Assembly: GCA_963660435.1 (NCBI GenBank)
Contig: CAVKYI010000004.1
Span: 81,678 to 145,677, forward strand
DNA length: 64,000 nucleotides
Direction: 5' to 3'
Origin: Hallerella sp963660435
GTDB lineage: Bacteria > Fibrobacterota > Fibrobacteria > Fibrobacterales > Fibrobacteraceae
Shown: positions 24,721-33,941 of the stretch, one piece after another
Layout of the letters: each line of letters opens with the position of its first letter
Numbering within the stretch: the first letter of the stretch is position 1
The notes under the pieces: generated by a model
Told to the model about the DNA's origin: nothing
Seen by the model: only the letters and a program-made list of their open reading frames with translations
Databases searched by the model: none
Made by a program: the position numbers and the translations under genes

Positions 24721-26151
24721 ATGACCAAGAACGAACTCATCGCTAAGCTCAAGGACATCGAATGGGATGACTTTGAAGTAAAGGAATCCGCGGCGGAACT
24801 CCCCAAAAGCGTCTGGGAAAGCGTCAGCGCGTTCTCCAACACGTCCGGTGGATGGATTGTCCTTGGAGTAAGACAGAACGGGAACAAGTTCGAAATCAGC
24901 GGAGTCCGAAACGGAGAAAAAATCGAATCGGATTTTTTCAACAGCGTCCGAGGAAGGCAAAAGCTAAACCAGCCTATCGTCGCCAAGGCAAAAAAATATC
25001 GGATCGATGGAAAACTCGTTCTGGCATTTTTCATTCCATCATCTCCCTTCAAGCCGATTTACTTTACATCCGAGCGCAATACGTTCATTAGAACGGGAAG
25101 TGGAGACCGCCGCGCAACCGACATGGAAGTCATGGCGATGTTCCGCGACCAGGCATTCGGCACAAAGAGCGAGCAACTCGTTCCCGATTCATCCCTTGCG
25201 ATGCTCAATCAGAATTCTCTAGAATCCTATATCGAACAGATCAAGGCTTTCAATCCCGAGTTTCCTTACAGCAACTTGCCCGTTGAAAAGTTTTGCGAGA
25301 AAACCGGCATCACGAAAAAAGGCAAACTGAACTACGGCAGCCTCTTGATGTTTGGCCTGCGCGACGAAATCCAGTATCACGTAAACAATTTCTGGATCGA
25401 CATGCTGGAAATTCCGGGCACCGCCCAAGGAACCGCTGAACCGCGCTACACCTTTCGGATGCCGGAGCAGGAAAATCTCTGGGAATACTACAACGTATTC
25501 ATCCAGCGACTGCGAACCCATGTCGATGCCCCGTTCACGACTGGGCCAAACGGTTTCTCGCCGGACGACAATTCCCAGCTTTACGCCCTGCGCGAAGGCC
25601 TGGTAAACATGCTCGCCCATGCGGACTACTTTAGCCCGGCTCATTCGACCATTCGGGTTTTTACGGATCGGATCGAGTTTCAGAATCCCGGGCGTTTTCC
25701 GTTTGATCTCAAGGAACTCAGAGAACAGAATCATTCCATGCCGCGGAACCCGACGCTTATCAAGCTTTTCCGCTACGCAAAACTTTCGGAAAATGCAGGC
25801 TATGGAATCGACAAGATGCTTTCGTGGGAAAAGTTGACCCACAGGAAAGTAAAGTTCGAAAGCGACCTGGTAATCTCTACAGTAATCTATAATAGAAATT
25901 TGACGACGCCACCAAGCGTTCAAAATGAGCCTTTAAATGAGCCTTTAAATGAGCCTTTAAATGAGCCTTTAAATGATCTGGAAATTCGGATTGTCGCCGA
26001 GCTGAAAAAGAACCCCAAACTCACCAAGACGGCACTAGCCCAAAAGCTCAAGAAATCCCGAGCGACAGTGACCCGAGCCTTTGCAAGAATGACCGTTGCT
26101 GGGAAAATCCGCCGCATCGGTGCCAAGAAAACTGGTCGGTGGGAGGTGTAG
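24721..26151 (+). CDS. AlbA_2/Schlafen-type ATP-binding transcriptional regulator
   Basis: A 476-residue protein of the COG2865 type. The N-terminal AlbA_2 (Schlafen-like) domain covers about 1-130 (ESVSAFSNTSGGWIVLGV). The middle is a GHKL-like segment (REGLVNMLAHADYF ... GYGIDKMLSWE). The C-terminus is a winged-helix region (ALAQKLKKSRATVTRAFARM). Between them, at about residues 401-419, lies NEPL repeated four times. Homologues are fairly common in accessory regions, sometimes near phage-defence genes, and their function is mostly unproven. TATCTTTTG 18 bp before the ATG is a possible -10. It borders the low-G+C polysaccharide region. Confidence 0.85.
   Translation: MTKNELIAKLKDIEWDDFEVKESAAELPKSVWESVSAFSNTSGGWIVLGVRQNGNKFEISGVRNGEKIESDFFNSVRGRQKLNQPIVAKAKKYRIDGKLVLAFFIPSSPFKPIYFTSERNTFIRTGSGDRRATDMEVMAMFRDQAFGTKSEQLVPDSSLAMLNQNSLESYIEQIKAFNPEFPYSNLPVEKFCEKTGITKKGKLNYGSLLMFGLRDEIQYHVNNFWIDMLEIPGTAQGTAEPRYTFRMPEQENLWEYYNVFIQRLRTHVDAPFTTGPNGFSPDDNSQLYALREGLVNMLAHADYFSPAHSTIRVFTDRIEFQNPGRFPFDLKELREQNHSMPRNPTLIKLFRYAKLSENAGYGIDKMLSWEKLTHRKVKFESDLVISTVIYNRNLTTPPSVQNEPLNEPLNEPLNEPLNDLEIRIVAELKKNPKLTKTALAQKLKKSRATVTRAFARMTVAGKIRRIGAKKTGRWEV
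25924..25971 (+). repeat. Four tandem copies of a 12-bp unit
   Basis: AATGAGCCTTTA is repeated exactly four times, followed by a partial copy (AATGA), inside the regulator gene. Each copy adds Asn-Glu-Pro-Leu, so changes in copy number stay in frame and alter linker length rather than switching the gene off. Confidence 0.95.
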
Positions 26152-26169
26152 TGGGTGAGGTTGAATGAA

Positions 26170-27957
26170 ATGTTCTGGAAAATCTCTTCAAGTACAATCA
26201 CAAACATCATTGCCGCGCCGATTAAGGCCCATCCCAGGACGTTCCTTTTTTTAACCATTCTTTTGTGGCAATTTGAAGGAAATTTTATACGGCAGCAAAT
26301 CGCCAATTTTCTCTTTTGTTCCGCGTTAATCTTTTTTGTGTGCTCCACAGCATGCCTAATCAAAAAGTTCAGTTCCAAGGGAAGTCTGTGTTTCCTTGCC
26401 CTTTCGCACATTGCAGTCTATTTCTGTGCATTCCTGAACTTCTTCCTCTATTTCTTTTTTGATTGCAATATCAATGCCGGCATTTTACTGCTAATCAGTG
26501 AAACGAATCCAAATGAATCGTCTGAATTTGTCACGACCTATCTTTTCACGGGGAAATTTCTGCTTTTATGTTCCGTATTCATTCTCTATGCCTTGCTGGA
26601 ACATTTTTCATTAAAACTCATCAAAAAAATCAAATTTAAACAAGGCTGTATTTTCTGGAAATTGAGGAACCTGGCCATTTCCATCTATGTATTGCTTTCG
26701 ATTGTCATGCTTGTTTTTTATGGGCGAAATTTTTCGCTGGATTTTCAAAGAGATTGGCGAAAAGCCAACCGTTCCGCCCTCCACTGCATGTTTCCCTTTA
26801 AAACATTCGAAGCCTTTTCACAATTTTTGCAGGAACGGAATGTTTTTGAAATATGCGCTCGTTCTAACGAAAACCTCAATGCGACATCGTCAATTTCCAC
26901 TCCACAAACAATAGTCATCATTATAGGCGAATCCTTTAATAGGCATCATTCAAGTCTCTATGGCTATCCGCTTTCCACCAATCCAAGACTTTCCCGTCTC
27001 GAAAACATTTTTGTATTTGACAATGCAATTGCCCCAACCAATGCGACAAGCGATGCTTTTCGACACTTTTTGTCCCTTTCAGGCATTGACGATACCAGCA
27101 ACTGGAACGAAAAACCTCTATTCCCCGCTCTTTTCAAGGCTGCCGGATATAATGCAATCTTTTACTCAAATCAATTCGTCAAAGATGCCAACATGTCAAC
27201 TTGGGACGCCTCCTGTGGATTTTTCAACCACCCACAGCTTGCGCCAAAGCTATTCACGCACAGAAACAAGAAAAAATTTCAGTATGATGGAGACTTGCTG
27301 GAAGAATATAACCAAAACAGACTTTCACTCGAAACGGATTCTCTCAACCTTGTCATGATACATTTGCTAGGGCAACATATTGCTCCAGAAAAAAGATTTC
27401 CTCCTGACCGCGCATATTTCAAAACCGAAGATTATTCATTTCGAAAAGAACTTTCAGACGACCAAAAACGTGACGTAGCCGCATACGACAACGCTACGCT
27501 ATACAACGATTCCATCGTCTATGAAATCATCCGGATGTACGAAAGCGAAAATGCCCTGGTCATCTATTTTGCAGACCACGGTGACGAAGCGCACGACTAT
27601 CGCGTTCATACAGGAAGAACCTATGGAATCGAAAGAATTGGAGCGCCCGCTCTGCATTGTCAACTAGACGTTCCGTTTCTCATTTGGATTTCCGACAGCT
27701 GGAAAGCCAAACATCCCGATGATTCCCTGCGTTTCGCCAAGCACAGGCGCACCCCGTTCATCACGGACGATTTACCGCATATTCTGTTTGATGTTGCAAA
27801 CCTAAAGACAGAATACTACAGGCCATCGCTAAATCCACTGTCGGATTCTTTCAACCTCTCGAGAAAACGCGTCATTCAACCGAATGCCTCCGAACCCATG
27901 GATTACGATTCCATCTGCAACCGGTTCGGTCCATGGAAAATCGGAATGAGGCCATAA
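26170..27957 (+). CDS. EptA-like phosphoethanolamine/phosphoglycerol transferase
   Basis: A 595-residue inner-membrane enzyme: about five N-terminal helices up to residue 215, then a periplasmic sulfatase-fold domain. Metal and catalytic motifs are IIGESFNRHHSSLYGY, APTNATSDAFRHF (candidate nucleophilic Thr), and IYFADHGDEAHD. The family moves phosphoethanolamine (from PE) or related head groups onto lipid A or glycans. The locus suggests a surface sugar as acceptor, but this is inferred. The ATG at 26170 has GTGAGG upstream; a GTG at 26155 is less likely. Base composition turns AT-rich here. Confidence 0.85.
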   Translation: MFWKISSSTITNIIAAPIKAHPRTFLFLTILLWQFEGNFIRQQIANFLFCSALIFFVCSTACLIKKFSSKGSLCFLALSHIAVYFCAFLNFFLYFFFDCNINAGILLLISETNPNESSEFVTTYLFTGKFLLLCSVFILYALLEHFSLKLIKKIKFKQGCIFWKLRNLAISIYVLLSIVMLVFYGRNFSLDFQRDWRKANRSALHCMFPFKTFEAFSQFLQERNVFEICARSNENLNATSSISTPQTIVIIIGESFNRHHSSLYGYPLSTNPRLSRLENIFVFDNAIAPTNATSDAFRHFLSLSGIDDTSNWNEKPLFPALFKAAGYNAIFYSNQFVKDANMSTWDASCGFFNHPQLAPKLFTHRNKKKFQYDGDLLEEYNQNRLSLETDSLNLVMIHLLGQHIAPEKRFPPDRAYFKTEDYSFRKELSDDQKRDVAAYDNATLYNDSIVYEIIRMYESENALVIYFADHGDEAHDYRVHTGRTYGIERIGAPALHCQLDVPFLIWISDSWKAKHPDDSLRFAKHRRTPFITDDLPHILFDVANLKTEYYRPSLNPLSDSFNLSRKRVIQPNASEPMDYDSICNRFGPWKIGMRP

Positions 27958-28012
27958 CGGACAAGGTTTCCGACTAATTTGTAAATTTTGGAAATCAAAA
28001 GGATTCAGGAAT

Positions 28013-28441
28013 ATGAAAAAGTACAAAATCGGATATACTCAAGGTACCTACGACATGTTCCATATCGGGCATTTAAACTTATTGCGCAACGCCAAAACCC
28101 AATGCGAGAAATTAGTTGTAGGAATCAACACAAATGCACTCGTCATGATGTACAAGAACAAGCATCCGGTCATAGACGAACAAGATCGTGCGGAAATAGT
28201 CAAAGAGTTAAAAAGCGTTGACAAGGTCATACTCTGCAACACACTATCAAAAATTTCCATATGGGAAATTGTTCATTTCGATGCGATTTTCATTGGCGAC
28301 GATTGGAAAGGCAACGCTCGCTGGAGCGAAACGGAAAAAGAACTCGCCCCGCTCGGCGTGGACGTTGTTTACTTACCCCATACCGATGGGATTTGTTCCA
28401 CCTTTTTAAGGGCTCAGGAACAAGAGAGGATTAAAGAATAG
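28013..28441 (+). CDS. TagD-like glycerol-3-phosphate cytidylyltransferase
   Basis: A 142-residue nucleotidyltransferase with GTYDMFHIGH (the HxGH motif, His17 and His20), EQDRAEIVKEL in place of the EHR segment, IGDDWKG, and VVYLPHTDGICST (matching RTEGIST of TagD). TagD makes CDP-glycerol from CTP and glycerol-3-phosphate, donor for teichoic-acid-like polymers. This fits the two TagB/F-like transferases nearby. A related donor (for example CDP-ribitol or another polyol) cannot be excluded. AGGA lies upstream of the ATG, and TAAATTTTG about 22 bp before the start is a possible -10. The stop overlaps the next GTG start by one base. Confidence 0.85.
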   Translation: MKKYKIGYTQGTYDMFHIGHLNLLRNAKTQCEKLVVGINTNALVMMYKNKHPVIDEQDRAEIVKELKSVDKVILCNTLSKISIWEIVHFDAIFIGDDWKGNARWSETEKELAPLGVDVVYLPHTDGICSTFLRAQEQERIKE

Positions 28442-29451
28442 TGCCAGAACTTCCGTTAGCGACCGAGAGGATCGATTTAATTCTCGTCTATCCATATGGA
28501 GCGAAGCATCTAAAGCTCTTTTCCGATTTGGAAAAGAAAAAGAATGTATGTCTGCGCTATTCAGGACTTAGCGAATCACAATCCCGCATCGAAACGATTC
28601 TCAGACGAATTCACTTTAGCAAAAAGCTAAATCGACTTTCTGACATTCCCGGAAAATATTTCTGGCATGGATACTCAGATATCTTTTCCCTGTTGAAAAA
28701 GACTAAAAACGTTTTAATCATCGACAGCGCCTTGCGCGACATTCCTGATTCCCTGATAAAGAAAATGCAGGCAAACGGAGCTCGCATTGATCTGTTTTTA
28801 ATTAATTCTATGAACGCCGCTTCCCCAAGATTCTTGGAAATCAAGGATCGCATTTCATCAAATACCTGGAATCACGTCTATACATTCGATCCTCTGGACG
28901 CGAAAAAATACGGATTTACCTACCAAGGATTCAACTATTATTCAAAACAGGAAATTTTCATTCCGCGAATTCCAGAAAAAGATGCATACTTTGTTGGCGG
29001 AATCAAAGGGAACCGGGAAAAGGAAATCAATTCCATCTATCGGGCCATCGCGGCATATGGTGGAAAATGCGATTTCAACGTAATGGTTTACAAAAATCAA
29101 AGTTACGAAAAGATCGAAGGAATCCACTATATACTCGGCAACTGGACCCCCTATGAAGAAATTTTAAAAAACGTTGCAAACTGCAATACGATTATCGAAA
29201 TTTTACAGGAGGGACAAAGCGGGGCCAGTTTACGATATTTTGAAGCCGTATGTTACAACAAAAAGCTTTTGACAAACAACCCGAACATTGTAAATTTTCC
29301 ATTTTACGACAAGCGCTACATGAGAATTTTCCGAGACGCAAAAGAAATCGACCCTGAATGGGTTTGTCAAAGAGTTTCGATCGAGTATCATTACGGGAAT
29401 GAATTTTCCCCCCAAAAAATACTGGACGAATATGCTCGTCACGGCAAATAG
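28441..29451 (+). CDS. Putative glycosyltransferase (GT-B-like), polysaccharide locus
   Basis: A 336-residue soluble protein starting with GTG inside the previous stop (TAGTG). The C-terminal part (IIEILQEGQSGASLRYFEAVCYNKKLLTNN) resembles the nucleotide-sugar-binding half of GT-B glycosyltransferases of the CgeB/LPS type. The N-terminal half gives no clear motif. The position between TagD-like and Wzx genes supports a role in building the repeat unit. Assignment beyond glycosyltransferase-like is not supported. Confidence 0.6.
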   Translation: MPELPLATERIDLILVYPYGAKHLKLFSDLEKKKNVCLRYSGLSESQSRIETILRRIHFSKKLNRLSDIPGKYFWHGYSDIFSLLKKTKNVLIIDSALRDIPDSLIKKMQANGARIDLFLINSMNAASPRFLEIKDRISSNTWNHVYTFDPLDAKKYGFTYQGFNYYSKQEIFIPRIPEKDAYFVGGIKGNREKEINSIYRAIAAYGGKCDFNVMVYKNQSYEKIEGIHYILGNWTPYEEILKNVANCNTIIEILQEGQSGASLRYFEAVCYNKKLLTNNPNIVNFPFYDKRYMRIFRDAKEIDPEWVCQRVSIEYHYGNEFSPQKILDEYARHGK

Positions 29452-29468
29452 CTACTTTTGATTTCGAA

Positions 29469-30938
29469 ATGTCATCCACTAACGAGCGCAGGACTATTCT
29501 TTCCGGACTTCTTTGGAAATTTTCCGAAAGAATTTCCGGACAAGTCGTATCCTTTGTCCTATCCATTATTCTTGCCCGCATCTTAATGCCCGAAGACTAT
29601 GGCGCAGTCGCCATGGTTCAGCTCTTCATCATTTTTGCTAATGTCTTTATCAATAGTGGGCTGGGGACGGCTCTAATTCAAAAAAAGGATGCGGACGAAA
29701 TCGATTTTTCGACAATGTTTTATTGCAGCCTCGTTTTATCGGCGTTCCTTTATGCAATTACATATCTGACAGCCCCGCTAGTTGCCAATTTCTTCAAGCT
29801 GGAAAATCTCGCTCCGATTATCCGGATATACGGATTGATCCTTTTTCTCAATGCATTCAACTCTATCCAAAGCGCCTATGCCTCCAGACACATGCTATTT
29901 AAAAAATTCTTTTATTCCTCGCTAACCGGAACAACTTTATCCGGAATAATCGGCATCGCTTTGGCCTATTGTGGTTTTGGAGTCTGGGCGCTGGTTGTCC
30001 AGGCGATCTCCAGTACATTTTTCAACATGATCATTCTCAATTACACCATCAAGTGGAGACCAAAACTCCTCTTTTCGAAAGACCGTGCAAAAAAAATGCT
30101 TTCTTTCAGTTGGAAAATTCTCTGCGCCGATTTGATCGGAACGATTTTTAACGAAATTCGACAGATTCTTATCGGTCGATTTTATACTCCTGCCGATCTG
30201 GCCTTTTACAATCGGGGAAAGCACTTCGCCCAATTAATCGCCCACAACGTAGATTCAACCATTTCCGCCGTACTGTTTCCTGCAATGGCAAATCACAGCG
30301 ATAACCTGGACCAAGTGAAATCGATGACCAGGCGTTCCATTTCGGTGACATCCTACGTTCTCTATTTTTGCATGTTCCTGTTGGCTATTGTCGCCAAGCC
30401 TCTCGTCCAGATTCTCTTGACCGACAAATGGATTGAAGCGGCATCCTACCTGCAAATTATCTGCATGGCACATCTATTTGGAAGCATTTCCATCACCAAT
30501 CTGCAAACGCTGAAAGCTATCGGTCGAAGCGATGAAGTGCTAAAGCTGGAGATTCTAAAAAAACCCGTTTACCTTCTGCTCATTCTTGTCGCCATTCCCT
30601 TTGGCGTAAAAGCCTTGGTACTCACAATGCCTATCTATTCGCTATACGCTCTTTTTGTCAATATGACACCAAATAAAAAAATTTTGAATTACGGGAAAAT
30701 AGAGCAGATAAAGGATCTTGCACCGGCAACACTTTTGTCCTTGGCCATGGTCACCATTGTGTTCCCAATTTCTCTGGTCATCAAAAATCCCTATCTTCTC
30801 TTGGCTGTTCAGGTTTTTGCATGTTGCATCCTGTATATTGTTCTTTCCCGCCTGTTTAAGGTGCAGTCCTACCTTTATTGCAAATCCTTGATTTTTGATC
30901 ACATCCTGAATCGGAACAAAAATGCCCAAACGTCTTAA
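29469..30938 (+). CDS. wzx: Wzx-type polysaccharide flippase (MOP superfamily)
   Basis: A 489-residue membrane protein with about 12-14 hydrophobic segments. The N-terminus (LLWKFSERISGQVVSFVLSIILARILMPEDYGAVAM) is the hallmark of WzxC/polysaccharide-synthesis exporters. It flips undecaprenyl-linked repeat units across the inner membrane for Wzy polymerisation. TACTTTTG lies 9 bp before the ATG. The last 17 bp overlap the next gene. Confidence 0.92.
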   Translation: MSSTNERRTILSGLLWKFSERISGQVVSFVLSIILARILMPEDYGAVAMVQLFIIFANVFINSGLGTALIQKKDADEIDFSTMFYCSLVLSAFLYAITYLTAPLVANFFKLENLAPIIRIYGLILFLNAFNSIQSAYASRHMLFKKFFYSSLTGTTLSGIIGIALAYCGFGVWALVVQAISSTFFNMIILNYTIKWRPKLLFSKDRAKKMLSFSWKILCADLIGTIFNEIRQILIGRFYTPADLAFYNRGKHFAQLIAHNVDSTISAVLFPAMANHSDNLDQVKSMTRRSISVTSYVLYFCMFLLAIVAKPLVQILLTDKWIEAASYLQIICMAHLFGSISITNLQTLKAIGRSDEVLKLEILKKPVYLLLILVAIPFGVKALVLTMPIYSLYALFVNMTPNKKILNYGKIEQIKDLAPATLLSLAMVTIVFPISLVIKNPYLLLAVQVFACCILYIVLSRLFKVQSYLYCKSLIFDHILNRNKNAQTS

Positions 30939-32073
30939 AGAATTTTTACAGCCGGTATTCCTGCTTCTTTTTCGCCTTTTTCCACTACAGAACAAGGTCG
31001 TCTTTCGAAATTTCAATGGAAGAGGACTCGGAGACGACCCCAAATACATCGCCTTGGAAATGCTGCGTTCCTATCCAAGGATCAAATTGATCTGGCTTGC
31101 GTCCAACCTCGGCGAATCCCATCCGAAAGGCATAAAGTTCATACGCTTCAATTCCATTCGCGCCTATTACCACTTGGCGACAGCAAAAGTCTGGGTGAAC
31201 AATATCAAGCACTCGTCCATGTTTATTCCCAAACGGAAAAAACAGTTTTACATCCAGACATGGCACTCCACTTTTGGCGTCAAAAAAATTGAAGCGGCGG
31301 CAAATCTCCCCGACAGCTATATTTCAAGAGCCATGCAGGATGCTGCACAAACCGATTTAATGTACGCCAACAATGACTACAGGATGAATATCTACAGAAC
31401 GGGATTCTGGTACAAAGGCCCTGTCATAAAAAGCGATGTTCCCAGGAACTCGATTCTTTTTCAATTGTCCGAACCCTCTAGACAAAGAATTCGATCTTTC
31501 TTTTCAATTCCAAAAGATTCAAGCATCGCGCTCTACGCCCCCACGTTTCGCGAAGACAAATCCAACATATCGATTTACAGATTTGATTACCAAAAAATTC
31601 TTTGCGCTCTAGAAAAAAAATTCCAGAAGAAATTTACAATGCTACTGAAATTGCACCCGAATGTTTCAAGACAACAGAACGCCTTGGCTTTTTCAAAAGA
31701 TGTGCTTAACGCATGCGACTATCCGGATATGCAAGAGCTGCTTGCCCTCGCCGATGTACTGATAACCGACTTTTCAGCAAGCATGTTTGACTTCGGCTTT
31801 CTTCGAAAACCGGTGTTTCTCTTCGCCCAAGACTATGATCGGTACATTAAAAACGAAAGAGATTTGGACATCGCCATCGAGGACTTGCCTTTCTCGATGA
31901 GCAAATCCGAACTCGATTTGACAAATCAAATCGAAGCATTCGAAAAAGACGAATACGCTAAAAAGGTCCATCATTTTTACACGCAATACGGTTTAAAAGA
32001 TATGGGCAAAGGGGCAAAGACTATCGCCGGAATCATCAATGATCAAATCGCCTCCCCTAAAAAACTATATTAG
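30922..32073 (+). CDS. TagB/TagF-like polyol-phosphate transferase
   Basis: A 383-residue membrane-associated enzyme of the CDP-glycerol glycerophosphotransferase family. Typical stretches: FYIQTWHSTFGVKKIE (catalytic His region), LYAPTFRED, MLLKLHPN, and ALADVLITDFSASMFDFGFL. It should transfer glycerol-phosphate (or a similar group) from a CDP-polyol to a sugar or growing chain. It overlaps wzx by 17 bp. A second family member is at 37166-38374. Confidence 0.88.
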   Translation: MPKRLKEFLQPVFLLLFRLFPLQNKVVFRNFNGRGLGDDPKYIALEMLRSYPRIKLIWLASNLGESHPKGIKFIRFNSIRAYYHLATAKVWVNNIKHSSMFIPKRKKQFYIQTWHSTFGVKKIEAAANLPDSYISRAMQDAAQTDLMYANNDYRMNIYRTGFWYKGPVIKSDVPRNSILFQLSEPSRQRIRSFFSIPKDSSIALYAPTFREDKSNISIYRFDYQKILCALEKKFQKKFTMLLKLHPNVSRQQNALAFSKDVLNACDYPDMQELLALADVLITDFSASMFDFGFLRKPVFLFAQDYDRYIKNERDLDIAIEDLPFSMSKSELDLTNQIEAFEKDEYAKKVHHFYTQYGLKDMGKGAKTIAGIINDQIASPKKLY

Positions 32074-32078
32074 TGTCC

Positions 32079-32954
32079 ATGCATTCCAAAACGCACGCAT
32101 TTCTCGTTCTTGCGCACAACAATCCCACACATTTAGTCCGCTTTCTTCGTACGCTAGAATCCCCAAATCACTATTTTTTTGTACATATCGACAAGAAATC
32201 AAGAGATGACTTTTCCGAATTGAAGGAAATTTCCAATTGCACTGTAATCGAAAAAAGAGTCAGTTGTAATTGGGGCGGATTCAGCCTTGTCAAGGCGACC
32301 CTGAATCTGATAGAAGAATCTTACTTTTCCGGACATTTTTCCTACTTTCATCTATTGTCCGGAGCCGACTATTTTTGTTCTACCAATGAACACTTTGATA
32401 GTTTTTTTAACGACACGGATCAAAGCTTTCTTTCCATTTCGGATAGCACGCCATTTGAATGGCGCTTGAAGATTTACACATTCAACGACATCATCAACCG
32501 GCGCGGAAAATGGAAGAATATTCTATGGCACACGGACGACATTCAAAAGAAATTGCTCAAACACATCACGCTTCGAAAGGAAATCAAGGAGCGCTTTTAT
32601 TACGGTTCCCAGTGGTTTTCTCTCAGCCATGAAATCATTCACTACGTGTTAAAGTTTTGCAAGACAAACCCACGATTTGTCCGGCGCTTTTATCTTACCT
32701 TCGTTCCCGATGAATCGTTCTTCCATATGATTATCATGAACAGCCCGCTGGCACGCAAGATTACACAGAGCAATCTCCGATTTATCGACTGGAAAAGAAA
32801 AGTCCCCAAGGAACCCCTCCCCAGGACACTGGACATCGACGATTACGACGACATCGTGAAAAGCGGGAGCTTCTTTTGCCGAAAGGTTTCCAAGCCGAAG
32901 TCCGCCGAACTTTTGGACAAGCTAGACGAATTGCGAAAGGATGGACAGACATGA
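32079..32954 (+). CDS. GT14 (core-2/I-branching type) glycosyltransferase
   Basis: A 291-residue protein of the Branch family: AFLVLAHNNPTHLVRFL at the N-terminus, YFFVHIDKKS, FHLLSGADYF, YYGSQWFSLS, and FVPDESFFHMIIMNSP, the conserved DE-containing block near the active site. The family usually forms beta-1,6-GlcNAc or xylosyl linkages. A GTG overlapping the previous stop (32073) would add two residues and is an equally good start. The stop overlaps the next start (ATGA). Confidence 0.88.
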   Translation: MHSKTHAFLVLAHNNPTHLVRFLRTLESPNHYFFVHIDKKSRDDFSELKEISNCTVIEKRVSCNWGGFSLVKATLNLIEESYFSGHFSYFHLLSGADYFCSTNEHFDSFFNDTDQSFLSISDSTPFEWRLKIYTFNDIINRRGKWKNILWHTDDIQKKLLKHITLRKEIKERFYYGSQWFSLSHEIIHYVLKFCKTNPRFVRRFYLTFVPDESFFHMIIMNSPLARKITQSNLRFIDWKRKVPKEPLPRTLDIDDYDDIVKSGSFFCRKVSKPKSAELLDKLDELRKDGQT

Positions 32955-33937
32955 GCCAACCTCTGATTTCCGTTATCGTTCCCGTTTACAAAGTCGAAAA
33001 ATACCTGCCCCGTTGCATTGAGAGCCTTGTTCATCAATCATACGCAAATCTCGAAATCATCCTGGTTGACGATGGTTCTCCAGACAATTGTCCTGCCGTC
33101 TGCGATGATTACGTCAAAAGAGACTCCCGATTACAAGTCATCCACAAGGAAAACGGCGGGCTCTCCGACGCAAGAAATGTAGGATTCGATCATTCTACTG
33201 GCGAGTACATCGCTTTCATCGACTCCGACGACTACGTTCATCCCCAGATGCTGGAAATTCTCTGTCGGCTACTGATAGAGGAAAATTCCGAAATCGCCGT
33301 CTGCAATTTTCAGCCATTTTCGGGAACGGCTCCAGAAAGTCCATCCGAAGAAATTAGGACAGAAACACTCTCCGGAATGGATGCGACAATGCGCCTCTAT
33401 CAAAGAAAATATGCGACGCAAGCCGTTGTCGCCTGGGACAAGCTGTATCGCCGGCACATCATAGAGGAAAATCGATTCGTGGTCGGGAAATTCAACGAAG
33501 ACGAGTTTTTCTCCTACAAAGCGCTGTTGAAAGCCTCTCGGGTAACATTCACTTCGCAAAGACTTTATTACTACCTAATTCGTTCTACAGGCATATCCCA
33601 GGCGATTACAAATCCCAAGTCCTTAGACGGCCTAGACGCAAAGCAGGAAGCGATTCGATTCTACGATAAAAATGGTTTCCATTCCTTGCTTCAATTGGCC
33701 GTTTCCAGTTTCTTGAATTTTTCGGCAAAGCGTTATTGTTTTGTCAAAAGGCAAAACGGAAATCATCGAGAACTCTTAAAAGAAATCAAACTTCGCCATA
33801 AAAAAATTCTTCAGGAATTTTCAAGTTCCATTTCGCCAAGCGAACGAATACGCGCAATGCTTTTTCAACTATATCCATTTTTGTTTTGGTTTTTTATTAA
33901 ATATGACAAGATAAGATACAGGAAAATTTCCAAATAG
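32951..33937 (+). CDS. Family 2 glycosyltransferase
   Basis: A 328-residue cytosolic GT-A enzyme: ISVIVPVYKVEKYLPRCIES, ILVDDGSPDNCP, KENGGLSDARNVG, and FIDSDDYVHPQML with the metal-binding DxD. The C-terminus is basic and aromatic and may touch the membrane. The ATG at 32951 overlaps the previous stop by four bases. Donor sugar unknown. Confidence 0.93.
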   Translation: MSQPLISVIVPVYKVEKYLPRCIESLVHQSYANLEIILVDDGSPDNCPAVCDDYVKRDSRLQVIHKENGGLSDARNVGFDHSTGEYIAFIDSDDYVHPQMLEILCRLLIEENSEIAVCNFQPFSGTAPESPSEEIRTETLSGMDATMRLYQRKYATQAVVAWDKLYRRHIIEENRFVVGKFNEDEFFSYKALLKASRVTFTSQRLYYYLIRSTGISQAITNPKSLDGLDAKQEAIRFYDKNGFHSLLQLAVSSFLNFSAKRYCFVKRQNGNHRELLKEIKLRHKKILQEFSSSISPSERIRAMLFQLYPFLFWFFIKYDKIRYRKISK

Positions 33938-33941
33938 ACCG

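Noticed and set aside
24721..27957. AlbA-type regulator plus EptA-like gene as a phage-defence pair
   Set aside because: No nuclease, toxin or defence domain in the neighbour; its motifs fit lipid/glycan phosphotransfer.
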